The position numbers were made by a program, and so were the translations under genes. From an uncultured Cytophagaceae bacterium (GTDB lineage Bacteria; Bacteroidota; Bacteroidia; Cytophagales; Spirosomataceae), in assembly GCA_903933935.1 (NCBI GenBank), contig CAIZMB010000127.1, positions 1-41,700 of the forward strand: 41,700 nt of DNA, in the 5' to 3' direction. Under the pieces are notes generated by a model. That model saw nothing but the letters and a program-made list of their open reading frames with translations. It was not told where the DNA came from and made no database searches. Numbering within the stretch: position 1 is the first letter of the stretch; every line of letters starts with the position of its first letter. Shown here in pieces: positions 1 to 8,868 of this stretch.

Positions 1-633
1 AAATCAACTTTAGCTTCTGTATTAGCCGGAAGATCAGATTATGAGGTGAGTGAAGGTTCAGTGGAATTCTTTGGTAAAGATTTATTAGACTTATCGCCTG
101 AAGCGCGCGCAGCAGAGGGTTTGTTTTTAGCTTTTCAATATCCTGTGGAGATTCCAGGAGTTTCTACGACCAACTTTATGAAGTCGGCCATCAACGAGAT
201 TCGTACCTACCGTGGTCAAGATCCTATGGATGCCGTTCAGTTTTTGAAAATGTTCAAAGAAAAAATGGCCTATGTGAACATAGACCAATCTTTATTAAGC
301 AGAGCCCTGAATGAAGGTTTTTCTGGCGGTGAGAAAAAAAGAAATGAAATTTTCCAAATGGCAGTTCTAGAGCCTAAATTGGCCATCCTAGATGAGACCG
401 ATTCTGGATTAGATATTGATGCACTTCGCATCGTGGCAGAAGGGGTAAACAAATTAAAAACGCCTCATAATGCGACGATCTTAGTGACCCACTATCAAAG
501 GCTTTTGGACTATATCATCCCTGATTTTGTTCACGTACTTTATAAAGGTAAGATTGTGAAATCAGGCAATAAGGATTTAGCCTTAGAATTAGAAGAGAGA
601 GGATACGATTGGATTATTTCTGCCTTAGATTAG
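1..633 (+). CDS. sufC: SufC, Fe-S cluster assembly ATPase (5' truncated)
   Basis: SufC is the ABC-type ATPase that drives the SufBCD scaffold, on which Fe-S clusters are built in the cytoplasm. The reading frame is open from base 1 and begins inside the Walker A motif (the visible start reads KSTLASVLAG), so roughly the first 40 residues lie upstream of the window. Visible motifs are the ABC signature SGGEKK, the Walker B region LAILDETDSGLD and the switch histidine in LVTHYQRL. A GTG at 46 is in frame but is not a plausible start, because conserved sequence continues upstream of it. sufD begins 5 bases after the stop, and sufB is expected just upstream. The family assignment is firm. Confidence 0.97.
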   Translation, partial: KSTLASVLAGRSDYEVSEGSVEFFGKDLLDLSPEARAAEGLFLAFQYPVEIPGVSTTNFMKSAINEIRTYRGQDPMDAVQFLKMFKEKMAYVNIDQSLLSRALNEGFSGGEKKRNEIFQMAVLEPKLAILDETDSGLDIDALRIVAEGVNKLKTPHNATILVTHYQRLLDYIIPDFVHVLYKGKIVKSGNKDLALELEERGYDWIISALD

Positions 634-638
634 ATAAA

Positions 639-1904
639 ATGTTAGAGAAAACATTAATAGATAGCATCAAAACGATAGATTCATTGACCCAAGCTCAGCA
701 ATTGGCCCTAGGGAAATTTATTGACAAAGGTTTTCCCACCAGCAAATGGGAGGAATGGAAATATGCCTCTTTGAAGCATTTGAATGAGTATAATTGGCAA
801 TGGTCGCCTGATAAGGTAAGCGTTAATTTTCCTAAACCTGTATGGAATCAAAGTGCCATTATTCAGACAATAAATGGGAATACCCATGCTGAAGGGACCT
901 TGCCTCAAGGAATCACTTTATTGGCCATTTCCGAATTTATGGCTCAAAATCCTACCTTCGAATCAGTCTGGAAGTTAAGAAATCCTATTTTGGATCAAAA
1001 TTCTTTGTATGATTTAAATGAGGCTTTGGCTTCTGATTATGCGGTATTATGGGTTAAAAAAGGGGTTAAAATTGAGGAGCCTTTGTTGCATCATTATTTA
1101 GTTTCGGGCCAACAAGACACCGCCGTACAATCAAAAATATTCATTTATTTAGAGGAGGATTCGGAAATTACTTGGTTCGAACAACAACGTTCTGAATCTA
1201 GCCATGCGATTTTGTCGAACTACGTGCAGGAGATTTGGGTTTCAAAAAATGCCCATCTTACCTTGATTAAAGATCAAGATTTGCAGCAAAGTATCACACA
1301 TGTAGATCATACATTTATATTCCAACAAGAAAGCTCGTTGGTCGATGCGTTTACATTTTCAATTAATGCAGCTTATTTACGCAATAACTTGCATTTCTAC
1401 ATTGATGGTCCACAAGTCGTTTCTAATTTGAATGGTTTGTACATTCCTGGCGAAGACCAATTAATGGATACCCATTCTGTGGTAGACCATCGCATGCCTC
1501 ATTCAGAGTCCAATGAATTATACAAAGGAGTTTTGATGGGAAATGCGACTGGCGTTTTCAATGGTAAAATCTTTGTTCGTCCTGACGCTCAAAAAACAAA
1601 TGCTTTCCAAAGTTGCAAAAATGTGTTAGCCTCAGATCGAGCAACGATGAACACGAAGCCCCAACTGGAAATTTGGGCGGATGATGTTAAATGTTCACAC
1701 GGAACGACCACAGGACAGTTGAGCGATGAGGCGCTGTTTTACATGCGTTCGAGAGGGATTTCAAAAGCGACAGCACAAACTTTGTTGCTATTAGCTTTTG
1801 TTCAACAGGTGATAGACAAATTAGAGCATGCAGAAATTCGTGCGGAATTGTCAGAAAAGATTGTGAATAAAATACAAGCTTCTTTAGGTTTAACTTTATC
1901 ATAA
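639..1904 (+). CDS. sufD: SufD, Fe-S cluster assembly scaffold subunit
   Basis: SufD pairs with SufB and SufC in the scaffold complex that assembles and transfers Fe-S clusters. The product is about 421 residues, normal for the family. The C-terminal half carries the conserved SufB/SufD core (FNGKIFVRPDAQKTNAFQ and then the region around KCSHGTTTGQL). I chose the ATG at 639: a TTG at 609 would extend the frame but would overlap sufC, whereas 639 lies 5 bases after the sufC stop. The stop overlaps the sufS start by one base (TAATG), which points to translational coupling. The assignment against SufB rests on length, the divergent N-terminus and gene order. Confidence 0.95.
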   Translation: MLEKTLIDSIKTIDSLTQAQQLALGKFIDKGFPTSKWEEWKYASLKHLNEYNWQWSPDKVSVNFPKPVWNQSAIIQTINGNTHAEGTLPQGITLLAISEFMAQNPTFESVWKLRNPILDQNSLYDLNEALASDYAVLWVKKGVKIEEPLLHHYLVSGQQDTAVQSKIFIYLEEDSEITWFEQQRSESSHAILSNYVQEIWVSKNAHLTLIKDQDLQQSITHVDHTFIFQQESSLVDAFTFSINAAYLRNNLHFYIDGPQVVSNLNGLYIPGEDQLMDTHSVVDHRMPHSESNELYKGVLMGNATGVFNGKIFVRPDAQKTNAFQSCKNVLASDRATMNTKPQLEIWADDVKCSHGTTTGQLSDEALFYMRSRGISKATAQTLLLLAFVQQVIDKLEHAEIRAELSEKIVNKIQASLGLTLS

Positions 1905-3124
1905 TGACCTTAGATATACAAAAGATTCGTGCTGATTTTCCGGTGTTAGACCAGCAGGTCAACGGTTCGCCGCTGATTTATTTTGATAATGCAGCGACGA
2001 CCCAAAAACCTAAGTCGGTCATCGATGCCTTATCTCATTATTACGCGTCAGATAACGCGAACATTCATCGGGGCATTCATGCTCTAGCCGAACGCGCGAC
2101 TACTGCCTTTGAATTAACGAGAACTAAAATAAAGGAATTTATTAATGCTCCTTCCTCGGACCAAATTATATTGACCGCGGGTACGACAGGGAGTATCAAT
2201 TTAGTGGCTCAGACCTTTGGTCGTGCTAATTTTTCAAAAGGAGATAAGATTTTAATTTCAAATTTAGAGCATCATTCTAATATTGTGCCATGGCAAATGA
2301 TTGCTGAGGAAAAAGGTGCGGTCATCGAGGTAATTCCAGTAGATGAAAGAGGTGTTTTAGATCTTGAGGCTTACCGTAATTTATTGGACACTAGCGTGAA
2401 ATTAGTGGCCGTTAATCACGTTTCTAATGCGATTGGGACCATTAATCCCATTGCTGAAATGATACAATTGGCCCATGTCCATGGGGCAAAAGTAATGATT
2501 GACGGGGCACAATCTATCGCTCATTTAGATATAGATGTTCAAGCTTTAGACATTGACTTTTTTGCCTTTTCAGCACATAAATTGTTTGGGCCTACGGGCG
2601 TTGGCGTTTTGTATGGAAAGCGTGAACTGTTAGAATCCATGCCGCCGTATCAAGGTGGGGGTGAAATGATTAAAGAAGTTTCTTTTGATGGAACGACTTA
2701 CAATGAATTGCCCTATAAATTTGAGGCGGGTACACCTAATATTGCAGATGTAATTGCCTTTTCAGCTGCGATTGATTATGTTAACGCTTTGTCAAAAGAA
2801 GCATTATTTACGCAAGAATTAGCGCTTTTAGCCTATGCGACTGAACAATTGAGTACCATACCTGGTTTAAGAATTATTGGAACGGCACCTGAAAAAATTG
2901 CTGTAATTAGTTTTGTGATGGATGGAATACATCCACAAGACCTAGGTGTGTTATTGGATAAATTTGGCATAGCGATTCGAACAGGACATCATTGTGTCCA
3001 ACCACTTATGAAGCGTTTTGAATTGCCGGGAACTTGCCGGGCATCATTTGCGTTTTATAACACATTTGAAGAAATAGATTTATTTGTGAAAGCCTTACGT
3101 AGGTCGATTAACATGTTACAATAA
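1904..3124 (+). CDS. sufS: SufS, cysteine desulfurase
   Basis: SufS is a PLP enzyme that takes sulfur from cysteine, forming alanine and an enzyme persulfide that is passed to SufE. The 406-residue protein has the PLP lysine at K226 in FSAHKLFGP and the persulfide cysteine at C364 in RTGHHCVQPL, the same positions as in E. coli SufS. The short RTGHHC loop marks a group II desulfurase (SufS type rather than NifS/IscS). It overlaps sufD upstream and sufE downstream by one base each (TAATG), so sufD-sufS-sufE are almost certainly translated together. Confidence 0.97.
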   Translation: MTLDIQKIRADFPVLDQQVNGSPLIYFDNAATTQKPKSVIDALSHYYASDNANIHRGIHALAERATTAFELTRTKIKEFINAPSSDQIILTAGTTGSINLVAQTFGRANFSKGDKILISNLEHHSNIVPWQMIAEEKGAVIEVIPVDERGVLDLEAYRNLLDTSVKLVAVNHVSNAIGTINPIAEMIQLAHVHGAKVMIDGAQSIAHLDIDVQALDIDFFAFSAHKLFGPTGVGVLYGKRELLESMPPYQGGGEMIKEVSFDGTTYNELPYKFEAGTPNIADVIAFSAAIDYVNALSKEALFTQELALLAYATEQLSTIPGLRIIGTAPEKIAVISFVMDGIHPQDLGVLLDKFGIAIRTGHHCVQPLMKRFELPGTCRASFAFYNTFEEIDLFVKALRRSINMLQ

Positions 3125-3546
3125 TGGCTCAAAGCATACAAGAAACCCAAGAAGAGTTGATCGAGGAGTTTGGTTTATTTGATGACTGGGCTGATAAATA
3201 TGAGTATTTGATTGACCTAGGTAAAAAGTTGCCTAGTTTATCTGACGACTTAAAGACGGAGGAAAATGTCATTAAGGGTTGTCAAAGCCGAGTTTGGTTG
3301 CACGCTGAAAAGCAAGGAGATCAAATCGTTTTTGAAGCCGATTCAGAGGCTGTGATTGTTAAAGGCTTGATCAGTATGTTGATTCGAGTATTATCCAATC
3401 ATACTGCGGAGGAAATTATGAAGGCGGATTTATATTTTATTGATCAATTCGGTATGAGCCAACATCTAGCGCAAACGCGTTCAAATGGTTTGTTATCGAT
3501 GGTAAAACAAATGAAAAATTATGCTTTGGCCTTTTCAGCGAAGTAA
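3124..3546 (+). CDS. sufE: SufE, sulfur acceptor for SufS
   Basis: SufE accepts the persulfide sulfur from SufS, stimulates it, and delivers sulfur to SufB. The 140-residue product carries the active-site cysteine C53 in the conserved context VIKGCQSRVW and the downstream ADSEAVIVKG segment typical of the SufE/CsdE family. It starts within the sufS stop codon (TAATG). The next ORF in the operon begins 7 bases after its stop. Nothing is unusual in length or motif. Confidence 0.96.
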   Translation: MAQSIQETQEELIEEFGLFDDWADKYEYLIDLGKKLPSLSDDLKTEENVIKGCQSRVWLHAEKQGDQIVFEADSEAVIVKGLISMLIRVLSNHTAEEIMKADLYFIDQFGMSQHLAQTRSNGLLSMVKQMKNYALAFSAK

Positions 3547-3553
3547 AAAAAAT

Positions 3554-3895
3554 ATGGAAGAGAAAACGACGACATCTTTACAAATGACGGAGGTTGAACT
3601 TAAGGAAAAAGTGATCAAGGCGATTAAAACCGTCTACGATCCAGAAATACCTGTTGACGTATATGAATTAGGTCTGATATACGAAGTGAAAATATTTCCG
3701 GTCAACAACGTATACATCTTAATGACCTTAACTTCCCCATCGTGTCCATCTGCGGAAAGTATTCCTGTGGATATAGAAAAGGCGGTTAGAGAAATAGAAG
3801 GGATTGCTGAGGTTTCGGTTGAGCTAACTTTTGACCCTCCATATGCACAAGATATGATGTCAGAGGTGGCCAAGTTGGAATTAGGTTTTATGTAA
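3554..3895 (+). CDS. DUF59 / SufT-like Fe-S assembly protein
   Basis: A 113-residue protein of the DUF59 (MIP18/PaaD-like) family, often found at the end of SUF operons and linked to Fe-S protein maturation (SufT-like). The DUF59 hallmark DPEIPVDVYELGLIY lies at about residues 29-43. The conserved cysteine is C64 in LTSPSCPSAE, and the C-terminal part holds VELTFDPPY. I used the ATG at 3554; an in-frame ATG at 3521 would overlap sufE by 26 bases and adds an unconserved tail. It lacks the longer N-terminal extension of some SufT proteins, so the exact subfamily is left open. Its position in the operon supports a role as an accessory maturation or carrier factor. Confidence 0.88.
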   Translation: MEEKTTTSLQMTEVELKEKVIKAIKTVYDPEIPVDVYELGLIYEVKIFPVNNVYILMTLTSPSCPSAESIPVDIEKAVREIEGIAEVSVELTFDPPYAQDMMSEVAKLELGFM

Positions 3896-3926
3896 GTAAA
3901 TTTTAAAAAAAAATAAATATAAAAAT

Positions 3927-4340
3927 ATGTATCCAGAACATTTAGTACATCCCATGAGGATGGATATTGTCGAAGGTGGTTTCAAAGAGTTAAGTTCTGC
4001 TTCTGAGGTGGAAGATACGATGGCACAGCCAGGAACTACTTTATTGTTTATCAATTCGGTATGTGGTTGTTCTGCTAGAACAGCGAGACCAGGTGTAAAA
4101 GAGGCGGTTGCTGCTTCTGCAAAAAAGCCTACAAATTTAGTGACTGTTTTTGCTGGCGTAGACCAAGAAGCCACTCAAAAAGCACGAGAGTATACATTGC
4201 CTTATCCTCCATCTTCGCCTTCCATCGCTTTATTTAAGGATGGGGAATTGGTGCATTTTGTAGAACGTCATCACATCGAAGGCCGTTCAGCTGAAATGAT
4301 CGCAGGACATTTAGAAGGTGTTTTCGAAGAGTTTTGCTAA
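3927..4340 (+). CDS. Bacilliredoxin, BrxA/BrxB family
   Basis: A 137-residue member of the YphP/YqiW (BrxA/BrxB) family, thioredoxin-fold proteins that remove bacillithiol from S-bacillithiolated proteins in Firmicutes. The redox motif is CGC (C46, C48) within NSVCGCSART, and the N-terminus MYPEHLVHPMR is typical of the family. It lies 31 bases after the DUF59 gene in the same direction and before a strong terminator, so it is probably the last gene of the SUF operon. A link between low-molecular-weight thiol chemistry and Fe-S or sulfur handling is an inference from position; no bacillithiol synthesis genes are visible here. Confidence 0.9.
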   Translation: MYPEHLVHPMRMDIVEGGFKELSSASEVEDTMAQPGTTLLFINSVCGCSARTARPGVKEAVAASAKKPTNLVTVFAGVDQEATQKAREYTLPYPPSSPSIALFKDGELVHFVERHHIEGRSAEMIAGHLEGVFEEFC

Positions 4341-4349
4341 AAATTTTAG

Positions 4350-4388
4350 AAAAAAAAGGAGCTAGCGATCTGCTAGCTCCTTTTTTTT
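4350..4388 (+). terminator. Strong bidirectional intrinsic terminator
   Basis: A perfect 9-bp stem (GGAGCTAGC at 4358-4366, GCTAGCTCC at 4372-4380) with a 5-base loop is preceded by an A-run and followed by eight T. It sits between the convergent bacilliredoxin and M16 peptidase genes. The A-run and T-run allow it to end transcription from both sides. Confidence 0.92.
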
Positions 4389-4401
4389 GTTCAATTTTAA
4401 A

Positions 4402-7254
4402 CTATTGCTTCGGCGCTCCGCCTACCGCACCTGATTCAGATGTTGCATTTTTAGCTTTTTCTGCCATCTTTTTAGCAGCACCTTCGTAATCACCTGCTTT
4501 CACAAATGACATTTTCTGTAAGTCAATTGACTTTCTGGAAGCTTGTAAAATTTGCTCTGGAGTTAAGCTCTTTACTTTATTTTCTAAATCATCCGCCCAT
4601 TTCATGTTGCGGTTCAAATATAAATTGGAGTTTAAAGTAGCGCTTAGTCCGCCGTCTTGTGAACGACCTACTGCTCTTGCTTGAATCCATGATTTTTTAG
4701 CTTCGTCGATTTCTTTTTGCGTAAAACCTTCCTTTAACACTTTTTCGATTTCTTCTTTAAAGGCAGCTTCTAATTTGGCCAAATTTTCTGGCGCATAAAT
4801 CGCATAGCCTACAAATGCACCTGATTGATCTAACGGACTTGCCGCAAATTGAGAACCTACGCCATAAGATAAACCTTCTTTTTGGCGAATACGATTCATC
4901 AATCGAGAGCTTAATCCTGATCCACCACCGAGCATGTAATTGCTTAATTCTAAAGCAGCAAAATCCGGGTCATTATCCGATATTTTAATGGGTTGGTACG
5001 CTAAAAAGAATGCATTTGCTTTATCTGGCGTTTCGATAGACTTTACCTGACCCTTGATATCTTTGAAAATTTCAGGTACTCTGGTAAATGGCTTAGGCGA
5101 CTTCCAATCAGCAAATTCAGCTTTGATGGTGGCTTTTAACTCGGCCTCATCGAAATCTCCAACGGCAGAAAATGTAGCATTTGAAGCTCCATAAAAGCCT
5201 TTGTAGAATGCAATGGACTGTTCTAACTTGGCAGCTGAATAATTAGTCGTCTGTTCTGCCATCGTTGGTTGGTAACGTATGTCGTTTTTAGGATAATGTC
5301 CACTTCTTAATTGGCCTAAAGCTTCACTAGCTTTAGCTGTAGGCTCACTTTTTTGCGATTCAATTTGAGTTAAATTCTCTTGTTTTAACTTCTCAAATTC
5401 ATCTGCTGGAAAAATGGGTTGCTTTAATGCTTCCGCCACTAATTTAAGTGCTGGAACTAAATTATCTCTTGTCGTCTCGATAGATACGTTGGCCTGAGTA
5501 GGTCCACCCGAAATAGAAACTCGTGCTTTTAATTTATCCAATTCATCTTGAAATTGTTGGCGTGTATGCTTGGCCGTTCCTTTTGTCAACATATCTGCTG
5601 CTAAATCAGCGGCAGTTACCGTTCCTAATAATGACTTTTCATCTCCAAAACGTAGTGTCATTTTAGCGTAGACTGAATTCCCTCTCGTTTTTTTAGCTAA
5701 AAGAGCTAATTTGATCCCAGCTATATTTTCTACTTTAGTCCTTGAATCAATATTGCTTGGCGAGGTATCAAAGGCTTCTCCTTCTGAAACAGCAGCTTTT
5801 CCTTTGAAGTCTTTTAAGATTTCTGTCACATCTTTGGCCTCTGGAATTTCAGCTCTTTCGAGCTTATCCGTTGGGTAGAAAGTACCTGAAGTACGATTTG
5901 AAGATTTAAAGTAGGCTGCTGCAACTCGTTGGATGTCGGCTGGAGTAATTTTTTCCAATTGGTTTCTAGTATGAAACAATAAACGCCAGTCACCTTGAGC
6001 AATATACTCTGACATGCCTATACCTACGCGTTGAGCATTATTTAAAAGTAATTCAATGTTCTTGATTCCTTTGGTTTTTATGCGATCAACTTCCTCTTTA
6101 GTAGGGGGTGTTTTTGCAAAATTTTCAATGGTTTCAATCATGATTTTTTTCACTGAATCTAATGATTTTTCTTTTAAAACCTCAGCTGCAAAGTAAACGA
6201 GCCCAGGTTCTTTTAATTGGAATGTCATTCCAAACTGACTCGATGCCTTTTTGGTGTCAATCAAGGCTTTATATAAACGACCTGATGGTGCATCCGTTAA
6301 TAAATCTGCCATGACATCCACAGCTATGTAATCTGGATGTAAACCGGATGGGATATGATAAGCCATACCTACGACCTGAACATCTCCTACGCGCTTTAAT
6401 GTTACTTCTCTTTCGCCATCTTGGGTAGGTTCTGCAGTAAACGTTTTTGTAAGTTCACGTGTGGGACGTGGAATTACACCAAATTTTTGGTTAACTAATT
6501 GCAAAGTTTTGATAGGATCAAATTTTCCTGCGATCAATAATACGGCATTATCTGGTTGGTAATACTTACGGTAATACGCTTGTAGATTCTCAATAGGCAC
6601 TTTTTCAATATCAGATCGGGCTCCAATGGTTGAGTTACCATAGTTATGCCACAAAAATGCGGTCGAAACGATGCGTTCCATTAATACGCTTCCTGGATCG
6701 TTTTCACCGCGTTCAAATTCATTTCGAACAACTGTCATTTCCGTTTCTAATTCGCTTTTTGCAATGCGTGAATTGATCATACGATCGGCTTCCATATCCA
6801 GTGCCCAATCTAAATTTTCATCTGTGGCGGCAAAAGTTTCGAAGTAATTCGTACGATCTAACCAAGTAGTTCCATTAAACTGAGCGCCATGATCAGAAAT
6901 TTCTTTGGCGACTTCCTTATGTTTTTCTTTGGTCCCTTTGAAAACCATATGTTCTAATAAGTGGGACATTCCTGTTTCTCCATAGCCTTCGTGGCGCGAA
7001 CCTACTAAATAGGTAATGTTCACGGTGATCGTTTGTTTAGATGGATCTGGGAATAATAGAACCTTTAGTCCATTGGCTAATTTGTATTCAGTAATTCCTT
7101 CTGCTGAGGTTACTTTTTCTGGGATAGGCAAGGAAGCTGATGGTGCTGTTGCTGATTGTTTTGCAGCCGTTTTATTGGCAGCGGGTTTTTGTTGGGCTAT
7201 TAGTGTGGCAGTTGAACTAACTAAAAGGAGTCCCGCGAGGATTATTCTTTTCAT
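4402..7254 (-). CDS. Exported M16 family zinc metallopeptidase, two-unit fusion
   Basis: A 950-residue insulinase/pitrilysin-type peptidase. The N-terminus has a signal peptide (hydrophobic stretch ILAGLLLVSSTATLIA, then a low-complexity Ala/Lys/Pro linker to about residue 45), so it acts outside the cytoplasm. The first M16 unit holds the inverted zinc motif HLLEH (H98, E101, H102) and, about 77 residues on, the third ligand region ETEMTVVRNE (E172, E179). The second unit (about 510-920) has the M16 fold signature, including a GGGSGLSSRLMNRIRQKEGLSYGV stretch, but no zinc motif. This is the usual active/inactive pairing in fused M16 peptidases. The likely role is degradation of peptides in the periplasm; the substrate is unknown. 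The TPR gene lies 104 bases upstream on the same strand. Confidence 0.93.
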   Translation of the reverse strand: MKRIILAGLLLVSSTATLIAQQKPAANKTAAKQSATAPSASLPIPEKVTSAEGITEYKLANGLKVLLFPDPSKQTITVNITYLVGSRHEGYGETGMSHLLEHMVFKGTKEKHKEVAKEISDHGAQFNGTTWLDRTNYFETFAATDENLDWALDMEADRMINSRIAKSELETEMTVVRNEFERGENDPGSVLMERIVSTAFLWHNYGNSTIGARSDIEKVPIENLQAYYRKYYQPDNAVLLIAGKFDPIKTLQLVNQKFGVIPRPTRELTKTFTAEPTQDGEREVTLKRVGDVQVVGMAYHIPSGLHPDYIAVDVMADLLTDAPSGRLYKALIDTKKASSQFGMTFQLKEPGLVYFAAEVLKEKSLDSVKKIMIETIENFAKTPPTKEEVDRIKTKGIKNIELLLNNAQRVGIGMSEYIAQGDWRLLFHTRNQLEKITPADIQRVAAAYFKSSNRTSGTFYPTDKLERAEIPEAKDVTEILKDFKGKAAVSEGEAFDTSPSNIDSRTKVENIAGIKLALLAKKTRGNSVYAKMTLRFGDEKSLLGTVTAADLAADMLTKGTAKHTRQQFQDELDKLKARVSISGGPTQANVSIETTRDNLVPALKLVAEALKQPIFPADEFEKLKQENLTQIESQKSEPTAKASEALGQLRSGHYPKNDIRYQPTMAEQTTNYSAAKLEQSIAFYKGFYGASNATFSAVGDFDEAELKATIKAEFADWKSPKPFTRVPEIFKDIKGQVKSIETPDKANAFFLAYQPIKISDNDPDFAALELSNYMLGGGSGLSSRLMNRIRQKEGLSYGVGSQFAASPLDQSGAFVGYAIYAPENLAKLEAAFKEEIEKVLKEGFTQKEIDEAKKSWIQARAVGRSQDGGLSATLNSNLYLNRNMKWADDLENKVKSLTPEQILQASRKSIDLQKMSFVKAGDYEGAAKKMAEKAKNATSESGAVGGAPKQ

Positions 7255-7358
7255 GGTGTTAATTGAATGTTGATTTAAATTTCAAAAATTAAATTACCTA
7301 AAAATATAATTGAAATATTTTTTTTAGGATGGGTGGATAAATAAATCCACGATAGGAT

Positions 7359-8762
7359 TTATTTTTTGTATTGTTGGATCAATTTAAAGATCGCTTTTTG
7401 TGTTTCTAGGTTAGGGAAATATTCAAACATGATGATGTGTTGGTCATAGTCCAAGATAAGTCCCGATTCTAAAAAGTGAAATGCTTCTTTAAATTGGCCA
7501 GCTTTGATTAAGAAAATAGCGGATCGATAATAGAAATCGGCTTCTTCAGGTAATTCGTCAATCGCAGATAACATGATGTCAGCTGACTTTTCAAAATCTT
7601 CGAGGTCGTAGTGTAATTGGGCCCATTTAACCCAGGTAGGGGCAAAGAAGGAATCTAACTCAATGGACTTTTGATAAGCTTCATCTGCCGAAACGGTATT
7701 TCCTAAATAGGCCTCTACATCCGCTAACCCGGTCCAATACAATGGATTAGATTCGTTTAATTTGATCGCTTTTTTCAAAAAATGCAAGGATTCAAACCAT
7801 TTGTCCATCTCGGTTAAACAAACCGCTAATCCATAATATCCTTCGTCCCAAAGCGGATCAAGTTTTACCGCATCTTTATAATATGATAATGCAGCGTCAA
7901 ATTTCTTTTGTCTTTCTAAGCTTGCTCCTAAGCAGCAAAATAATTCGGGGTTAGGATCGTCACAAGTAAGGCATTGTGTGTAGGATTCTTCAGCTTTTAC
8001 GTAGTCTTTTAAGTTCATGTAGGTATTTCCTAAATTGAACAAAGATGAACCAAAAGTAGGTTCAATGGCTAAAGAATATTGGTAGGCGTCAATTGCCTTT
8101 TCAAATTGCTTGAGTTTAGAATAGGCGATGCCTAAATTATACCAAGCAGTATATGAGAAAGGATCTTGATCAATAAAGTTTTTATAAAACGGAATGCTCT
8201 CGTCTATTTTACCTATTTCATCAAGGGCGTTGGCTAATTCGACTAAGGCATTTTCATTTTCAGGGTTATATTCAAGGGATTTCTTGAACATGTCAACCGC
8301 CTCGCGGGGTTTGAACCAGGCCACGTAACTTAAACCTAATCTGAAGTACACTTCATCTTTTTCTTCGTACGCCTCCAGCGCTTCTAAAAATAGATTAACG
8401 GAAGCTTCATGTTGGCCCATTTGGCTCAATAAAGATCCTTTAACCAAAATGAGTTCGATATCTGTGGGAAACAATAGAATCGCATTTTCAATGATTTCCA
8501 TGGCATCTTCCGGTTTTTGAATTTCTCCTAAAACTTGTGCCTTTAAAATAATTAATTCGAGTGTATATGGAAAATGGGTAAGCCCTAAATCACATGCTTT
8601 TAAGGCTTCATCAAACTTGGATTGCATAAAATAATGATCCGCAATTTGCTCTAACGTGTCTATGTCGAAGAAAGAATCCTCCTGATTATTTAACATCTTT
8701 TCAAATCTTTGAACGGAAGAATTGATATCTTCTCTGTTTTCATCGAATTCGGGATCCAGCAT
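7359..8762 (-). CDS. Tetratricopeptide repeat protein
   Basis: A 467-residue protein made almost entirely of tandem TPR units of about 34 residues (for example AWYNLGIAYSKLKQFEKAID, then SSLFNLGNTYMNLKDYVKAE), starting near residue 40. There is no signal peptide or membrane segment, and the N-terminus is acidic, so it is probably a cytoplasmic scaffold. No enzymatic domain is seen. Similar all-TPR proteins are common in Bacteroidota and have no settled function. It is divergent from the Ppx/GppA gene with 106 bases between. A small hairpin (GTGGAT/ATCCAC, 7333-7350) lies just past its stop but has no T-tail, so I do not call it a terminator. Confidence 0.85.
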   Translation of the reverse strand: MLDPEFDENREDINSSVQRFEKMLNNQEDSFFDIDTLEQIADHYFMQSKFDEALKACDLGLTHFPYTLELIILKAQVLGEIQKPEDAMEIIENAILLFPTDIELILVKGSLLSQMGQHEASVNLFLEALEAYEEKDEVYFRLGLSYVAWFKPREAVDMFKKSLEYNPENENALVELANALDEIGKIDESIPFYKNFIDQDPFSYTAWYNLGIAYSKLKQFEKAIDAYQYSLAIEPTFGSSLFNLGNTYMNLKDYVKAEESYTQCLTCDDPNPELFCCLGASLERQKKFDAALSYYKDAVKLDPLWDEGYYGLAVCLTEMDKWFESLHFLKKAIKLNESNPLYWTGLADVEAYLGNTVSADEAYQKSIELDSFFAPTWVKWAQLHYDLEDFEKSADIMLSAIDELPEEADFYYRSAIFLIKAGQFKEAFHFLESGLILDYDQHIIMFEYFPNLETQKAIFKLIQQYKK

Positions 8763-8843
8763 AAAGTATTATTGGAGGTTAGACGAGATAATTTTTTACT
8801 AAATTAAAGCAATTATTTTTAATTTTTAAACAGTATTTCAACC

Positions 8844-8851
8844 TAAATTTG
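8844..8851 (+). promoter_or_regulatory. -7 box upstream of the Ppx/GppA gene
   Basis: TAAATTTG matches the Bacteroidota -7 consensus TAnnTTTG and lies 17 bases before the ATG at 8869. No clear -33 TTTG was found. This would give a very short leader. Confidence 0.5.
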
Positions 8852-8868
8852 TTCCAAAATTTTAATTA

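Noticed and set aside
609-638. TTG start for sufD at 609
   Set aside because: It would overlap sufC by 25 bases and add unconserved residues. The ATG at 639 is well placed after the sufC stop.
1687-1962. Minus-strand ORF of 91 codons across the sufD/sufS junction
   Set aside because: It is fully opposite two well-conserved genes and shows no domain or credible start; a shadow frame.
7333-7350. Hairpin GTGGAT/ATCCAC between the TPR and M16 genes as a terminator
   Set aside because: The stem is only 6 bp and no T-run follows it in the direction of transcription.
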